DNA of 64,000 bases from JAKALD01 sp963817785 (GTDB lineage Bacteria; Pseudomonadota; Gammaproteobacteria; Burkholderiales; SG8-39). The notes below the pieces were generated by a model. It searched no databases. It was not told the DNA's origin and saw only the letters and a program-made list of their open reading frames with translations. The stretch covers positions 124,001 to 188,000 of the forward strand of contig CAWFPL010000006.1 of the NCBI GenBank assembly GCA_963817785.1, written 5' to 3'. The number at the start of each line of letters is the position of its first letter. Within the stretch, counting starts at the first letter, position 1. Shown piece by piece: positions 47,598 to 57,890 of this stretch. The translations under genes and the position numbers were made by a program.

Positions 47598-48537
47598 CAG
47601 CGGCGGGCAGTGGGAACGCGACTTGATCGAGAAGCTCGCCACGGCTGCGCTGCGCGAGCAGCGGCGGGCGCGGCGATGGGGCATCTTCTTCAAGCTGCTC
47701 ACCTTCTCCTTCCTCGCGCTGATCGTCATTCTCGCCGTCGACTGGAAGGGCAGGCCGGAGGTGGGAGGCGCCAAGCACACCGCGCTGGTGGACCTCGACG
47801 GCCTGATCGCGCCCGGCACCGACGGCGGCGCGGACCACGTGATCGCGGCGCTCGACGCGGCCTTCAAGGACAAGAACACCCAGGGCGTGGTGCTGCGCAT
47901 CAATTCGCCTGGCGGCAGTCCGGTGCAGGCGCAGGACATCTACGACGAGATGCGGCGGCTGCGGCGCAAGTACCCGAAGATCCCGCTCTATGCCGTGGTG
48001 CAGGACATCTGCGCCTCGGGCGGCTATTACGTCGCGGTCGGCGCCGACAAGATCTTCGTCAGCCCGGACAGCATCATCGGCTCGATCGGCGTGCGCATGG
48101 ACAGCTTCGGCTTCACCGGGCTCATGCAGAAGCTCGGCATCGAGCGCCGCCTGCTCACCGCGGGCACGAACAAAGGTTTTCTCGATCCGTTCCTGCCGGA
48201 AGACGACACGCAAAAGCAGTATGCGCTCGGCATGCTCGAGCAGATCCACCAGCAGTTCATCCGCGTCGTGCGCGAGGGGCGCGGCAAGCGCCTGAAAGAG
48301 ACGCCCGACATGTTCTCGGGCCTGATCTGGACCGGGCGCAAAGGCGTCGAGCTGGGCCTCGCCGACGGTTTTGGCAGCCTCGGTTACGTGGCCCGCGACG
48401 TGATCGGGGCGAAGGAGATCGTCGACTACACGCAGAGGGAGTCGCTCGCCGAGGGCCTGGCGCGGCGCTTCGGCGTGGGTGCGGCCAGCGCGCTGGCCGC
48501 GATCGCGCTGCGCTACGACTCTCCGGGGCTGCGCTAG
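47590..48537 (+). CDS. sppA: Signal peptide peptidase SppA (short form)
   Basis: A 315-residue membrane-anchored S49 peptidase. One N-terminal membrane segment (FFKLLTFSFLALIVILAVDW), the catalytic Ser in QDICASGGYYVAVG and the Lys in GTNKGFLDPF. The single-domain short form is usual outside enterobacteria. Cleaves signal peptides after secretion, in the periplasm-facing membrane. ATG 47590 overlaps the Rieske gene. The TAG stop at 48535-48537 lies inside the target duplication of the insertion sequence that follows. Confidence 0.94.
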   Translation: MADSGGQWERDLIEKLATAALREQRRARRWGIFFKLLTFSFLALIVILAVDWKGRPEVGGAKHTALVDLDGLIAPGTDGGADHVIAALDAAFKDKNTQGVVLRINSPGGSPVQAQDIYDEMRRLRRKYPKIPLYAVVQDICASGGYYVAVGADKIFVSPDSIIGSIGVRMDSFGFTGLMQKLGIERRLLTAGTNKGFLDPFLPEDDTQKQYALGMLEQIHQQFIRVVREGRGKRLKETPDMFSGLIWTGRKGVELGLADGFGSLGYVARDVIGAKEIVDYTQRESLAEGLARRFGVGAASALAAIALRYDSPGLR

Positions 48538-48538
48538 G

Positions 48539-50463
48539 CCGAAGTTCCAGCAAGCGCGGAGCGAGTTTTCCTTTGCATCACAGGCACGTGGCGTGAGATT
48601 GAGGGTTCTGGCTTCTGTCTACAAGCGGATTTGCTGGAGGAGCTCGAGCGCGCGCTGTTGCTTGGGGCTGGGCGTGGTGAGGAGGTCGAAGCTCGGTGCG
48701 TCGGCCCCAGCCCCGGGGGTGCGGCAGGTGTTGCGTACGATCGTGGCGAGCTCGGCCAGCAAGGTGGCGAAGCTGTGCGTGGGGGTGCCGTCCTCGAGCG
48801 CGTGGCGCGCCACCTTGGCAAGCGCCGCCTGGGAGCGCTTGGCCGGCGCCACCGGATCGCGCCCGGCCTTGGCCGCCTGATCGGTGTCGGCGAACATGAG
48901 CTCGCGCCAAGCCTCGCGCATGTGCCACTCGACGTAGTAGGCGAGCATGCACAGGAAGATGTGCGCACGCACCCGATCGGCGGTGCGGTGATGGATCGGG
49001 CGCACCTTCAGGTCGATCGTCTTGAGCGAGCGAAACGCCCGCTCGACGTTGGCCAAGGCTTTATAGTTGCGCACGCACTCGGGTGCGTCCATCTGCGACG
49101 CACTCACCGAAGTGCGGATGATGTACAGGCCATCGAGCGCGGCCTCGGCGGCGATGCTCTGGGCCTTGCGAGTGAACTCGAAGCTCGCCTCGCCGATGCT
49201 GAGCTCGAAGTGCTTGGCGACCTTGTACTGGTTGACGAGCTTGCCCACGCGCAGCCCGATCTGGTCGGCCCCGGTGAGTTTGCCCGCGTCCACACGGGCC
49301 TTGATCTTCGCGAGGTTCGTCTCGGTCCCCGCGAGCAGCTCCTCGCGCTTGTGCGCGCGCAGCTTCGCGAGCTCCGGGTTGCGGCAGGCCACCAGGCGCT
49401 CGCCCGGATACTGCGGTGAGCTGAGCTCAAACAGATTGCGCTCGTCGAACAGCCCCAGTTGCAACTGCCCGCCTTCGAGGAGCACGCGGATCGAGGCGCT
49501 CTTGAGCGCCGTGATCCAGCCGATGCCGTCGGTTGCGCGAAGCTCCGCGATCACCTTGTGCGAGATCATGCCGCGGTCGCCCACCATCACCAGGTGCTCC
49601 AGGCCGAAGGCCTCGCGCAGGCGCCTCACCTCTGGCATCAAGGTGTGGCTGTCGGCGACGTTGCCCTCGTGCACCGAGACGGCCACCGGGCAGCCGCGCG
49701 CATCGGTCAGAAGCCCATAGTTGACCTGCAGCAGTCCGCGCCGGCCGTCGCGGCTGTAGCCCAGCCGGGCCAGGGGACAGGTGCTGCCCTCGAAGTAGCT
49801 GGAGCTCAAGTCGTAGAGCACCAGCCCCCCGGGGCTCAAGTGGCGCGCGGCGAGCTTTTTCTGGATCCGGTCCTGACGCGCGAGCAACCAATCCATCGCG
49901 GCGTACAGATCGTTCTCGTCGCAGCCGGCCACGCCGAAGTCCTCGGCCAAGGTCGTCGTGTGCCACCAGCGCGTGGTCGCGAGCTTCGTATGCGGGGCCA
50001 GGATGCGCGCGCCCACCATCGCCAGCACCCGGTCGCGCTCAGGGCTGGGCCGAGCCCCCAGCAGCGCCTCGAGCCCCAGGCGTTGCATGGCTACACGCAC
50101 GGCCTGGACGTGCCCCTGCGCGCGCGAGGTGATCGCCTCGAACAGCGCCTCGGGGCGCTGCAAGGCTTCGCCCCGAAGCACCGCGCGAATGGCGAGGATC
50201 TGCGCATCGCTGAGCGAGGAGAGATTCGCCAGAGTGCGCTTGCGCACCTTGGCGCCCTCACGAAACGACTCGCGCAACAAATACGCCGGGCGCGAGCCGC
50301 GGTTCGGGACGACATCGATGTGCATGGCTACAATGTAGCCTCACATCGCAGCTTTGTCAAGCCAACTACATGGCTACACGACGAACCCCCGTCAACGCCC
50401 CCAACCTGCAGATTCCAATGCGCTTTCCAGCCGCTATTCGGTCAGAACTGCGGGGAACTTCGG
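48539..50463 (-). mobile_element. IS1634-family insertion sequence, intact
   Basis: A 1925-bp element with matching ends (CCGAAGTTCC at 48539-48548 and its complement at 50454-50463) and a 6-bp target duplication GCTAGG (48533-48538 and 50464-50469). The 5-6 bp duplication and size fit IS1634. It contains one transposase gene. The insertion separates sppA from the rsmI-like gene at the point where their stop codons overlapped. Confidence 0.9.
48619..50325 (-). CDS. IS1634-family transposase
   Basis: A 568-residue DDE transposase, intact, starting MHIDVVPNRGSRPAYLLRES. Catalytic residues are visible in DLSSSYFEG, VMVGDRGMISHK and ANVERAFRSLKTIDLKVRP (the last with Glu). Length matches the IS1634 group. 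No frameshift or internal stop, so the element could still be mobile. It is read toward sppA from a promoter near the end close to 50463. Confidence 0.92.
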   Translation of the reverse strand: MHIDVVPNRGSRPAYLLRESFREGAKVRKRTLANLSSLSDAQILAIRAVLRGEALQRPEALFEAITSRAQGHVQAVRVAMQRLGLEALLGARPSPERDRVLAMVGARILAPHTKLATTRWWHTTTLAEDFGVAGCDENDLYAAMDWLLARQDRIQKKLAARHLSPGGLVLYDLSSSYFEGSTCPLARLGYSRDGRRGLLQVNYGLLTDARGCPVAVSVHEGNVADSHTLMPEVRRLREAFGLEHLVMVGDRGMISHKVIAELRATDGIGWITALKSASIRVLLEGGQLQLGLFDERNLFELSSPQYPGERLVACRNPELAKLRAHKREELLAGTETNLAKIKARVDAGKLTGADQIGLRVGKLVNQYKVAKHFELSIGEASFEFTRKAQSIAAEAALDGLYIIRTSVSASQMDAPECVRNYKALANVERAFRSLKTIDLKVRPIHHRTADRVRAHIFLCMLAYYVEWHMREAWRELMFADTDQAAKAGRDPVAPAKRSQAALAKVARHALEDGTPTHSFATLLAELATIVRNTCRTPGAGADAPSFDLLTTPSPKQQRALELLQQIRL

Positions 50464-50464
50464 G

Positions 50465-51166
50465 CTAGGCGAGTAGCAGGAACACCGCCGGGTGCTTGCC
50501 GATCGCCGGCGGCGCCGCGCGCCATTCGCCGATCGTTCGGCTCGCAATGCTCTCGCTTTGCAGCGTGAGGTCGCTCGCCACGCACAGCCGGGTGGCAGGC
50601 GCGCAGGCGCCGAGCAGCGATTCCAGCAGGGCGTCGTTGCGGTAGGGCGTCTCGATGAAGATCTGGGTCTCGCGCTCGCGCCGCGAGCGCCGCTCGAGCT
50701 CCACGATGCGCGCTTCGCGCGCGGCTTTGTCGCGCGGCAGGTAGCCGCAGAAGGCAAAGCGCTGCCCCTCCAGCCCCGAGGCCATCAGCGCCAGCACGAC
50801 CGCGGATGGCCCGACCAGCGGCACCACGCGGAAGCCCTCGCGATGCGCGGCCTCGACCAGCGCCGCCCCCGGGTCCGCGACGGCCGGGCAACCGGCCTCC
50901 GACAGCAGCCCGAGTGAGCGGCCGCCGCGCAGCGGCTCGAGCAGCGGCGCGATTGCGCTGGCCGGGGTGTGCTCGTCGAGCGTCTCGATGCGCAGCACGC
51001 GCAGCGGGCAAGGCATGCCCGCTGCGGCGAGAAATGCGCGCGCGCTCTTTGCGTTCTCGGCCACGAAATCCCGCAACCCGCGCACCGTTTCGAGCGCTGG
51101 TCCGGGAAGCGCAGCCGCCGGCGCACCGCCGAGCGGCGTGGGGATCGCGAACAGCGTGGCAGCCAT
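50465..51166 (-). CDS. RsmI-like SAM-dependent methyltransferase (tetrapyrrole methylase fold)
   Basis: A 233-residue protein of the RsmI/YabC branch. It has the conserved LLSEAGCPAVADPG and VVPLVGPSAVVLALMASGL, plus FCGYLPRDKAAREARI and QIFIETPYRNDALL. RsmI makes 2'-O-methylcytidine at 16S rRNA position 1402, but this subgroup, common next to maf in betaproteobacteria, may have another target. ATG 51166 overlaps the maf stop as ATGA. Its TAG stop (50465-50467) lies in the target duplication of the adjacent insertion sequence. Confidence 0.85.
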   Translation of the reverse strand: MAATLFAIPTPLGGAPAAALPGPALETVRGLRDFVAENAKSARAFLAAAGMPCPLRVLRIETLDEHTPASAIAPLLEPLRGGRSLGLLSEAGCPAVADPGAALVEAAHREGFRVVPLVGPSAVVLALMASGLEGQRFAFCGYLPRDKAAREARIVELERRSRRERETQIFIETPYRNDALLESLLGACAPATRLCVASDLTLQSESIASRTIGEWRAAPPAIGKHPAVFLLLA

Positions 51167-51756
51167 CAGCCGAGCACCGGCAATCCCGCCTCGGCCAGCA
51201 GCTCGGTCAGCGCGATGAGCGGCAGCCCGACGAGCGAAGTCGGGTCCTCCGTGGTGATGCGCGCGATGAGCGCGATGCCCAGCCCCTCGGACTTGGCGCT
51301 GCCGGCGCAGTCGTAGGGCTGCTCGCGGCGCAGATAGGCCTCGATCTGCGCGCGGCTGAGCACGCGGAAAGTGACTTCGCAGGACACGATGCGCGAGCGC
51401 AGCGCCGCACTGCGGGCATCGAGCAGGCTGAGCGCCGTGTCGAAGCGCGCGGTGCGTCCGCTCAGCAGCTCGAGCTGGCGCAGCGCGGTGTCGTGGTCGC
51501 CCGGCTTGTCCAGCCGCGAGGCGCCGCACGAGGCGACCTGATCCGAGCCGATGATGAGCGCATCGGGGAAGCGCGCGGCCATCGCCTGCGCCTTGCCCTG
51601 CGCGAGGCGCAACGCGGTGTCGGCGGGAGCTTCGGCCTGCAGCGGAGACTCGTCGATCGCCGGGCCGGCGCATTCGAAGGCCAGGCCGAGGCGCTCGAGC
51701 AGCGCGCGCCGGTAGCGCGAAGTGGAGGCCAGAACAAGCTGACGGGGAGCGGGCAT
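51166..51756 (-). CDS. maf: Maf-family nucleotide pyrophosphatase (YceF type)
   Basis: A 196-residue Maf protein: LVLASTSRYRRALLERLG at the N-terminus, IGSDQVAS with the catalytic Asp and GSAKSEGLGIALI in the second half. Maf proteins hydrolyse non-canonical nucleoside triphosphates such as m7GTP (YceF subgroup). ATG 51756 (MPAPRQLVLAS) is preferred over an upstream start because it places the conserved block at once. Divergent from yceD with 51 bp between; overlaps the methyltransferase gene downstream. Confidence 0.92.
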   Translation of the reverse strand: MPAPRQLVLASTSRYRRALLERLGLAFECAGPAIDESPLQAEAPADTALRLAQGKAQAMAARFPDALIIGSDQVASCGASRLDKPGDHDTALRQLELLSGRTARFDTALSLLDARSAALRSRIVSCEVTFRVLSRAQIEAYLRREQPYDCAGSAKSEGLGIALIARITTEDPTSLVGLPLIALTELLAEAGLPVLG

Positions 51757-51807
51757 GACTTTGTTTTGACAAGGCTTTTTAGACGGTGCTATTATTTCAC
51801 GTTTTTT

Positions 51808-52332
51808 ATGCCGCACCAGCCTGTCATCGACGCCCTGGAGTTTGCCCAGGCGGGTGCGAGCCTGCGCGGCAGCTTCGCGGTGGCGGATTTTGCTCGCTTG
51901 CGCGACGCGCTGTTCGCGAACTCGGGTGCGGTCGAGTACGAGCTGAACGGCCAGCGTGATGTCCAGGGCCGGCCTGCGCTGCGGCTGCGCATACGCGGCG
52001 TGCTGCAGTTGATCTGTCAGCGCTGCCTCGGGGCGATGGAGCTGCCCGTGGACCTCGACTCGACGCTCGTGCTGGGCGGAAGCCAGTCCGAGATCGACGC
52101 CGAGCCGCTGACGGCGGAGAGTTCCGACCGGGTCCTCGCCAGCAAGAGTCTGCTGGTGCGCGACCTAATCGAGGACGAGCTGCTATTGGCGGTTCCGTAT
52201 GCGCCGCGGCATGCGCAGTGCGGCACGCAGCAGGAGGCGGCTGGCGCCGCGAGGGAGTCGCCGTTCGCGAATTTGGGAGCGCTGCTCGGAGGCCGGGGGT
52301 CGGGCCCGGGGAAGCGCAGCGGGAAGAAATGA
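51808..52332 (+). CDS. yceD: YceD/DUF177 family protein
   Basis: A 174-residue protein of the DUF177 family, with the characteristic LICQRCLGAMELPVDLD and SLLVRDLIEDELLLAVPYAP. In most proteobacteria it lies directly before rpmF, as here, and is linked to 23S rRNA and ribosome accumulation (YceD). The ATG at 51808 has weak ribosome-site sequence. It is transcribed with rpmF and plsX. Confidence 0.92.
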   Translation: MPHQPVIDALEFAQAGASLRGSFAVADFARLRDALFANSGAVEYELNGQRDVQGRPALRLRIRGVLQLICQRCLGAMELPVDLDSTLVLGGSQSEIDAEPLTAESSDRVLASKSLLVRDLIEDELLLAVPYAPRHAQCGTQQEAAGAARESPFANLGALLGGRGSGPGKRSGKK

Positions 52333-52351
52333 CTTTTTCTAGGAGTTGAAC

Positions 52352-52531
52352 ATGGCCGTCCAGCAAAACAAGAAATCCCCGTCCAAGCGCGGCATGCACC
52401 GTGCCCACGACTTTCTGACCAACCCGCCGCTTGCGGTCGAGCCGACCACGGGCGAGGTGCATCTGCGCCATCACATCAGCCCGACCGGGCACTACCGCGG
52501 CAAGAAGGTCGCGCAGACCAAGGGCGAATAA
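52352..52531 (+). CDS. rpmF: Ribosomal protein L32
   Basis: A 59-residue L32. It starts MAVQQNKKSPSKRGMHRAHD, with LVVEPTTGEVHLRHHISPTG-type sequence and GHYRGKKV near the end. GGAGTTG precedes ATG 52352. No zinc-binding Cys are present, as in most proteobacterial L32. Sits between yceD and plsX, the standard order. Confidence 0.97.
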   Translation: MAVQQNKKSPSKRGMHRAHDFLTNPPLAVEPTTGEVHLRHHISPTGHYRGKKVAQTKGE

Positions 52532-52596
52532 GGCCGCTGCGCCCGGACGCCGGCACGCCCGGCGCGAGCGCCGCTGGCGCGGCGCGCGCGACCCCG

Positions 52597-53637
52597 ATGA
52601 ACCTGACCGTTGCCGTGGATTGCATGGGGGGCGACCATGGCCCCCACGTCACGGTTCCCGCCGTGCTCGAGTTCCGGCGCCGGCATCCCGTTTGCGACGT
52701 CGTGCTGGTCGGACTGCGCGACGCGATCGAGGCCGAGCTCGCAGCGCGCGGCGCAGCCGCGGACGCGCGGCTGCGCCTGCACCACGCGAGCGAGGTCGTG
52801 AGCATGGACGAGCCCCCGGCGCAGGCGCTGCGCTACAAGAAAGACTCGTCGATGCGCGTCGCGGCGAACCTGGTGAAAAGCGGCGAGGCGCACGCCTGCG
52901 TGAGCGCCGGCAACACGGGGGCGCTGCTGGCCATCTCGCGCTTCGTGCTGAAGACCCTGCCGGGTATCGATCGGCCCGCGCTGGCGACAGTCGTGCCGAA
53001 CATGCGCGGCGGCTACACCTACATGCTCGATTTCGGCGCTAACGTCGACTGCAGCGCCGATCACCTGCTGCAGTTCGCCATCATGGGGGCCATGCTGGTG
53101 GCTGCGGTGGAGCACAAGGAGCGTCCATCGGTGGGCTTGCTCAACGTCGGCGCCGAGGACATCAAGGGCAACGATGCGGTCAAGCAGGCGGCCGCGCTGC
53201 TGCGCGGGAGCGGGCTCAATTTTTACGGCAACGTCGAAGGCGATGACATCTACAAGGGTACGACCGACGTGGTGGTGTGCGACGGCTTCGTCGGCAACGT
53301 GGCGCTGAAGGCTTCCGAGGGCGTGGCGCGGATGATGGCCGCGGCGCTGCGCGAGGAGTTCACGCGCAACCCGCTGCGCAGGCTCGCGGCGCTCGCCGCG
53401 CTGCCGGTGCTGCGCGCCGTCCGGCGGCGCATGGACCCCGGGCGCTACAACGGCGCCAGTCTGCTCGGGCTGCGCGGCATCGTCATCAAGAGCCATGGGT
53501 CGGCGGACGCATTCTCGTTCGGGCAGGCGCTGGAACGCGCCGTGGACGAGGCGCAAAACGACGTCGTCAAGCGCATCACCCAGCGTATGGCGCTGCTGCA
53601 CCCGGCAGCCCGAGATCCGGAACCACAGAGCGAATGA
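52597..53637 (+). CDS. plsX: Phosphate acyltransferase PlsX
   Basis: A 346-residue PlsX. MNLTVAVDCMGGDHGPHVTV at the start, SAGNTGALLA and the C-terminal ARMMAAALREEF are typical. It makes acyl-phosphate from acyl-ACP for phospholipid synthesis. The end overlaps the fabH start by 4 bp (ATGA), which couples the two. In the standard rpmF-plsX-fab cluster. Confidence 0.96.
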   Translation: MNLTVAVDCMGGDHGPHVTVPAVLEFRRRHPVCDVVLVGLRDAIEAELAARGAAADARLRLHHASEVVSMDEPPAQALRYKKDSSMRVAANLVKSGEAHACVSAGNTGALLAISRFVLKTLPGIDRPALATVVPNMRGGYTYMLDFGANVDCSADHLLQFAIMGAMLVAAVEHKERPSVGLLNVGAEDIKGNDAVKQAAALLRGSGLNFYGNVEGDDIYKGTTDVVVCDGFVGNVALKASEGVARMMAAALREEFTRNPLRRLAALAALPVLRAVRRRMDPGRYNGASLLGLRGIVIKSHGSADAFSFGQALERAVDEAQNDVVKRITQRMALLHPAARDPEPQSE

Positions 53638-54593
53638 CCTACTCCCGCATCGTCGGCACCGGCAGCTACCTGCCGCCGCGCATCGTCACCAACGACGAGC
53701 TCGCGCAGCGCCTGGAGACCAGCGACGCCTGGATCCGCGAGCGCACCGGGATCGCGCAGCGCCACATCGCGGATGAGTCGCAGGCCTCGAGCGATCTGGC
53801 GCTCGAAGCGAGCCGCAGGGCGCTGGAGGCGGCCGGCGTGCAGGCAAACGAGATTGACCTGATCGTGCTCGCCACCTCGACCCCGGACTACGTATTTCCG
53901 AGCACCGCTTGCCTGCTGCAGGCGAAGCTTGGCGTCAAGAATTGCCCCGCATTCGACATCCAGGCGGTGTGCAGCGGCTTCGTCTACGCGCTCGCCACCG
54001 CCGACAGCTTCATCCGCTCGGGCCCCTACCGGCGCGCCCTGGTGGTCGGAGCCGAGGTGTTCTCGCGCATCATGGACTGGAACGACCGCTCGACCTGCGT
54101 GCTGTTCGGCGACGGCGCCGGCGCGGTCGTGCTCGCGGCGGGCGACCAGCCGGGGATCCACGCCTCGGTGCTGCATGCCGATGGCAGCTACGCCGACATC
54201 CTCTCCGTGCCGGGCAATATCTGCGGCGGCCGCATCGTCGGCTCGCCCTACTTGCAGATGCAGGGCAGCCAGGTGTTCAAGTTCGCGGTGAAGGTGCTCG
54301 ACGAGGTGGCGCGCGAGACGCTGGCGGCGGCCGGGATGACGATCGCCGACGTCGACTGGCTGATCGCGCACCAGGCCAACGCGCGCATCCTCGAGGCGAC
54401 CGCGAAAAGACTCGGCCTGCCCGCAGAGCGCCTGGTCGTCACCGTGTCGCGCCACGGCAATACCTCGGCCGCCTCGGTGCCGCTCGCGCTCGACGAGTGC
54501 ATACGCGCAGGCAGCATCCGCCCCGGGCACCGCGTGCTCATGGAAGGCGTCGGCGGGGGCTTCACCTGGGGCGCCGTCCTGGCGACGCTCTGA
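53634..54593 (+). CDS. fabH: 3-oxoacyl-ACP synthase III
   Basis: A 319-residue KAS III with catalytic C113 (QAVCSGFVYAL), H246 (LIAHQANAR) and N276 (SRHGNTSAA). It condenses acetyl-CoA with malonyl-ACP to start fatty acid synthesis. ATG 53634 overlaps the plsX stop. A normal-length, complete protein. Confidence 0.97.
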   Translation: MTYSRIVGTGSYLPPRIVTNDELAQRLETSDAWIRERTGIAQRHIADESQASSDLALEASRRALEAAGVQANEIDLIVLATSTPDYVFPSTACLLQAKLGVKNCPAFDIQAVCSGFVYALATADSFIRSGPYRRALVVGAEVFSRIMDWNDRSTCVLFGDGAGAVVLAAGDQPGIHASVLHADGSYADILSVPGNICGGRIVGSPYLQMQGSQVFKFAVKVLDEVARETLAAAGMTIADVDWLIAHQANARILEATAKRLGLPAERLVVTVSRHGNTSAASVPLALDECIRAGSIRPGHRVLMEGVGGGFTWGAVLATL

Positions 54594-54609
54594 CGCGGCG
54601 GAATTGCAC

Positions 54610-55545
54610 ATGAAGCTGGCAATGGTGTTTCCCGGTCAGGGGTCGCAGTCGGTCGGCATGGTGCAGGCATACGCCGGCCTGCCCGGCGTGGACGAGGTGC
54701 TGCGCGAGGCCGCTGCGGCGCTCGGCGAGGAGTTCGTGAAGCTGCTCGGCGAAGGGCCCGCCGAGGCGCTCAATTGCACCTTGAACACCCAGCCTGCCAT
54801 GGTCACGGCGGGATGGGCCGCGTACCGCGCCTGGCGCGCGCTCGGCGGCCCGGAGCCCGAGGTCGTCGCCGGCCACAGCCTGGGCGAGTACACGGCTCTG
54901 GTCGCCGGCGGCGCGATCGCGTTCGCGGACTGCCTCCCGCTGGTGCGGTTCCGCGCCCAGTGCATGCAGCGGGCGGTACCCGAGGGGCAGGGAGCGATGG
55001 CCGCGATCCTGAACCTCGACGACGAGGCGGTGCGCGCGGCGTGCGCCGAGGCAGCGCAGGGCGAAGTGGTGCAGGCGGTCAACTTCAACGCTCCGGGCCA
55101 GGTCGTGATCGCCGGCGACAAGGCGGCGGTGGCGCGTGCGATCGAGGCATGCAAGGCGCGGGGGGCGAAGCGCGCGCTGCCGCTGCCGGTGAGCGCGCCG
55201 TTCCACTGCAGCCTCATGCAGCCGGCTGCGGACCGGCTGCGCGGCTACCTGGAGACGGTCGCCCTGGCGGCACCGAAGCTCGCGGTCATCAACAATGTGG
55301 ACGTCGAGGTGCGCAGCGAGCCGGCGGCGATCCGCGATGCGCTGGTGCGCCAGGCGGCCTCGCCGGTGCGCTGGGTGGAAACCATCCGGCGCATGGCGCA
55401 GATGGGCGTGACGCACGTCGTCGAATGCGGACCGGGCAAGGTGCTCGCCGGGCTGACCAAGCGCATCGAGGCCGGTCTGACCGGCTTCGCGCTCGCGGAT
55501 CGCGCGTCGCTCGAGCAGGCGCTCGCGGCGCTCAAGGGGGAATGA
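54610..55545 (+). CDS. fabD: Malonyl-CoA:ACP transacylase
   Basis: A 311-residue FabD. GQGSQSVGM at the N-terminus, the nucleophile S90 in VAGHSLGEYTAL and the His of VSAPFHCSLM. It moves malonyl groups to ACP. ATG 54610 follows fabH by 16 bp; the stop overlaps a possible fabG start. Confidence 0.97.
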   Translation: MKLAMVFPGQGSQSVGMVQAYAGLPGVDEVLREAAAALGEEFVKLLGEGPAEALNCTLNTQPAMVTAGWAAYRAWRALGGPEPEVVAGHSLGEYTALVAGGAIAFADCLPLVRFRAQCMQRAVPEGQGAMAAILNLDDEAVRAACAEAAQGEVVQAVNFNAPGQVVIAGDKAAVARAIEACKARGAKRALPLPVSAPFHCSLMQPAADRLRGYLETVALAAPKLAVINNVDVEVRSEPAAIRDALVRQAASPVRWVETIRRMAQMGVTHVVECGPGKVLAGLTKRIEAGLTGFALADRASLEQALAALKGE

Positions 55546-55547
55546 GC

Positions 55548-56288
55548 ATGCTGGAAGGAAAGATCGCGCTGGTCACGGGCGCGTCGCGCGGCATCGGGCG
55601 CGCGATCGCCATCGAGCTGGCGAAGCAAGGCGCCACGGTGGTCGGCACCGCGACCAGCGACCAGGGCGCGGCCTCGATCGCGCAGGCCTTCGCCGACGCC
55701 GCGCTCAAGGGCGCCGGCCGGGTCCTGAACGTGCGCGACGCGGCGCAGTGCGACGCGCTGGTGGAGACGGTGCAGAAGGAGCTCGGCGACGTCCTGGTCC
55801 TGGTCAACAACGCCGCGGTGGTGCGCGACAACCTGGCGCTGCGCATGAAGGACGCGGAATGGGACGAGGTCATTGAGACCGACCTGCGCGCCGTGTTCCG
55901 TCTGTCGCGTGCAGTGATGCGCGGCATGATGAAAGCCCGCTGGGGACGCATCATCAACATCACTTCGGTGGTCGGTGCGGCGGGCAACGCCGGGCAGGCG
56001 AATTACGCCGCGGCCAAGGCCGGCGTGGTCGGGATGACCAAGTCGCTGGCGCGCGAGTTGGGCAGCCGCAACATCACCGTCAACTGCGTCGCGCCGGGAT
56101 TCGTCGACACCGACATGACGCGCGCGCTGCGCGAGCAGCAGCGCAGCGCGCTGCTCGCGCAGATCCCGCTCGGACGCCTCGGGGCGCCCGAGGACATCGC
56201 CGCCGCGGTGGCCTACCTTGCCTCGTCTGCGGGCGGCTATGTGACCGGCAGCGTCCTGCACGTCAACGGCGGGATGTACATGGCCTGA
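55548..56288 (+). CDS. fabG: 3-oxoacyl-ACP reductase
   Basis: A 246-residue short-chain dehydrogenase with the cofactor motif TGASRGIG and catalytic S140, Y153 and K157 (NITSVVG, YAAAKAG). NNA and the C-terminal LHVNGGMYM complete the family signature. An in-frame ATG at 55542 overlaps the fabD stop as ATGA; I prefer 55548 because AAGGGGG is then at normal distance. Reduces 3-oxoacyl-ACP with NADPH. Confidence 0.95.
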   Translation: MLEGKIALVTGASRGIGRAIAIELAKQGATVVGTATSDQGAASIAQAFADAALKGAGRVLNVRDAAQCDALVETVQKELGDVLVLVNNAAVVRDNLALRMKDAEWDEVIETDLRAVFRLSRAVMRGMMKARWGRIINITSVVGAAGNAGQANYAAAKAGVVGMTKSLARELGSRNITVNCVAPGFVDTDMTRALREQQRSALLAQIPLGRLGAPEDIAAAVAYLASSAGGYVTGSVLHVNGGMYMA

Positions 56289-56390
56289 GCGCGCTCGGCC
56301 CTTGATTTCACAGAGTGTTCCGGCACAGGGCTGGAGCGAACCTTTTGGTAGAATACGGCCCCTCTCGGCCCCACAGGGAAGGAGAAGTAA

Positions 56391-56630
56391 ATGGAAAACA
56401 TCGAACCACGCGTCAAGAAGATCATCGCCGAGCAGCTCGGCGTCAACGAGGCTGAAATCAAGAACGACTCCTCGTTCGTTGATGACTTGGGCGCGGACTC
56501 GCTCGACACGGTCGAGCTGGTGATGGCGCTGGAGGAGGAATTCGAGACCGAGATCCCGGACGAGGAGGCCGAGAAGATCACGACGGTCCAGCAGGCCATC
56601 GACTTCATCAAGACCCATTCCAAGCCCTGA
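56391..56630 (+). CDS. acpP: Acyl carrier protein
   Basis: A 79-residue ACP. The phosphopantetheine site is S37 in DDLGADSLDTVELVMALEEE. Acidic throughout, as usual. AAGGAGAAGTAA precedes ATG 56391. A gap of 102 bp after fabG holds a likely separate promoter (AGAATACGG-type -10 near 56350). Confidence 0.97.
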   Translation: MENIEPRVKKIIAEQLGVNEAEIKNDSSFVDDLGADSLDTVELVMALEEEFETEIPDEEAEKITTVQQAIDFIKTHSKP

Positions 56631-56651
56631 AGCATCCCCGACGGAGCGAAG

Positions 56652-57886
<1,235 letters not shown>

Positions 57887-57890
<4 letters not shown>

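Noticed and set aside
48534..48537. CTAG as a 4-bp target duplication of the insertion sequence
   Set aside because: Extending the comparison gives a 6-bp duplication GCTAGG and 10-bp perfect ends, which fits the IS1634 family better.
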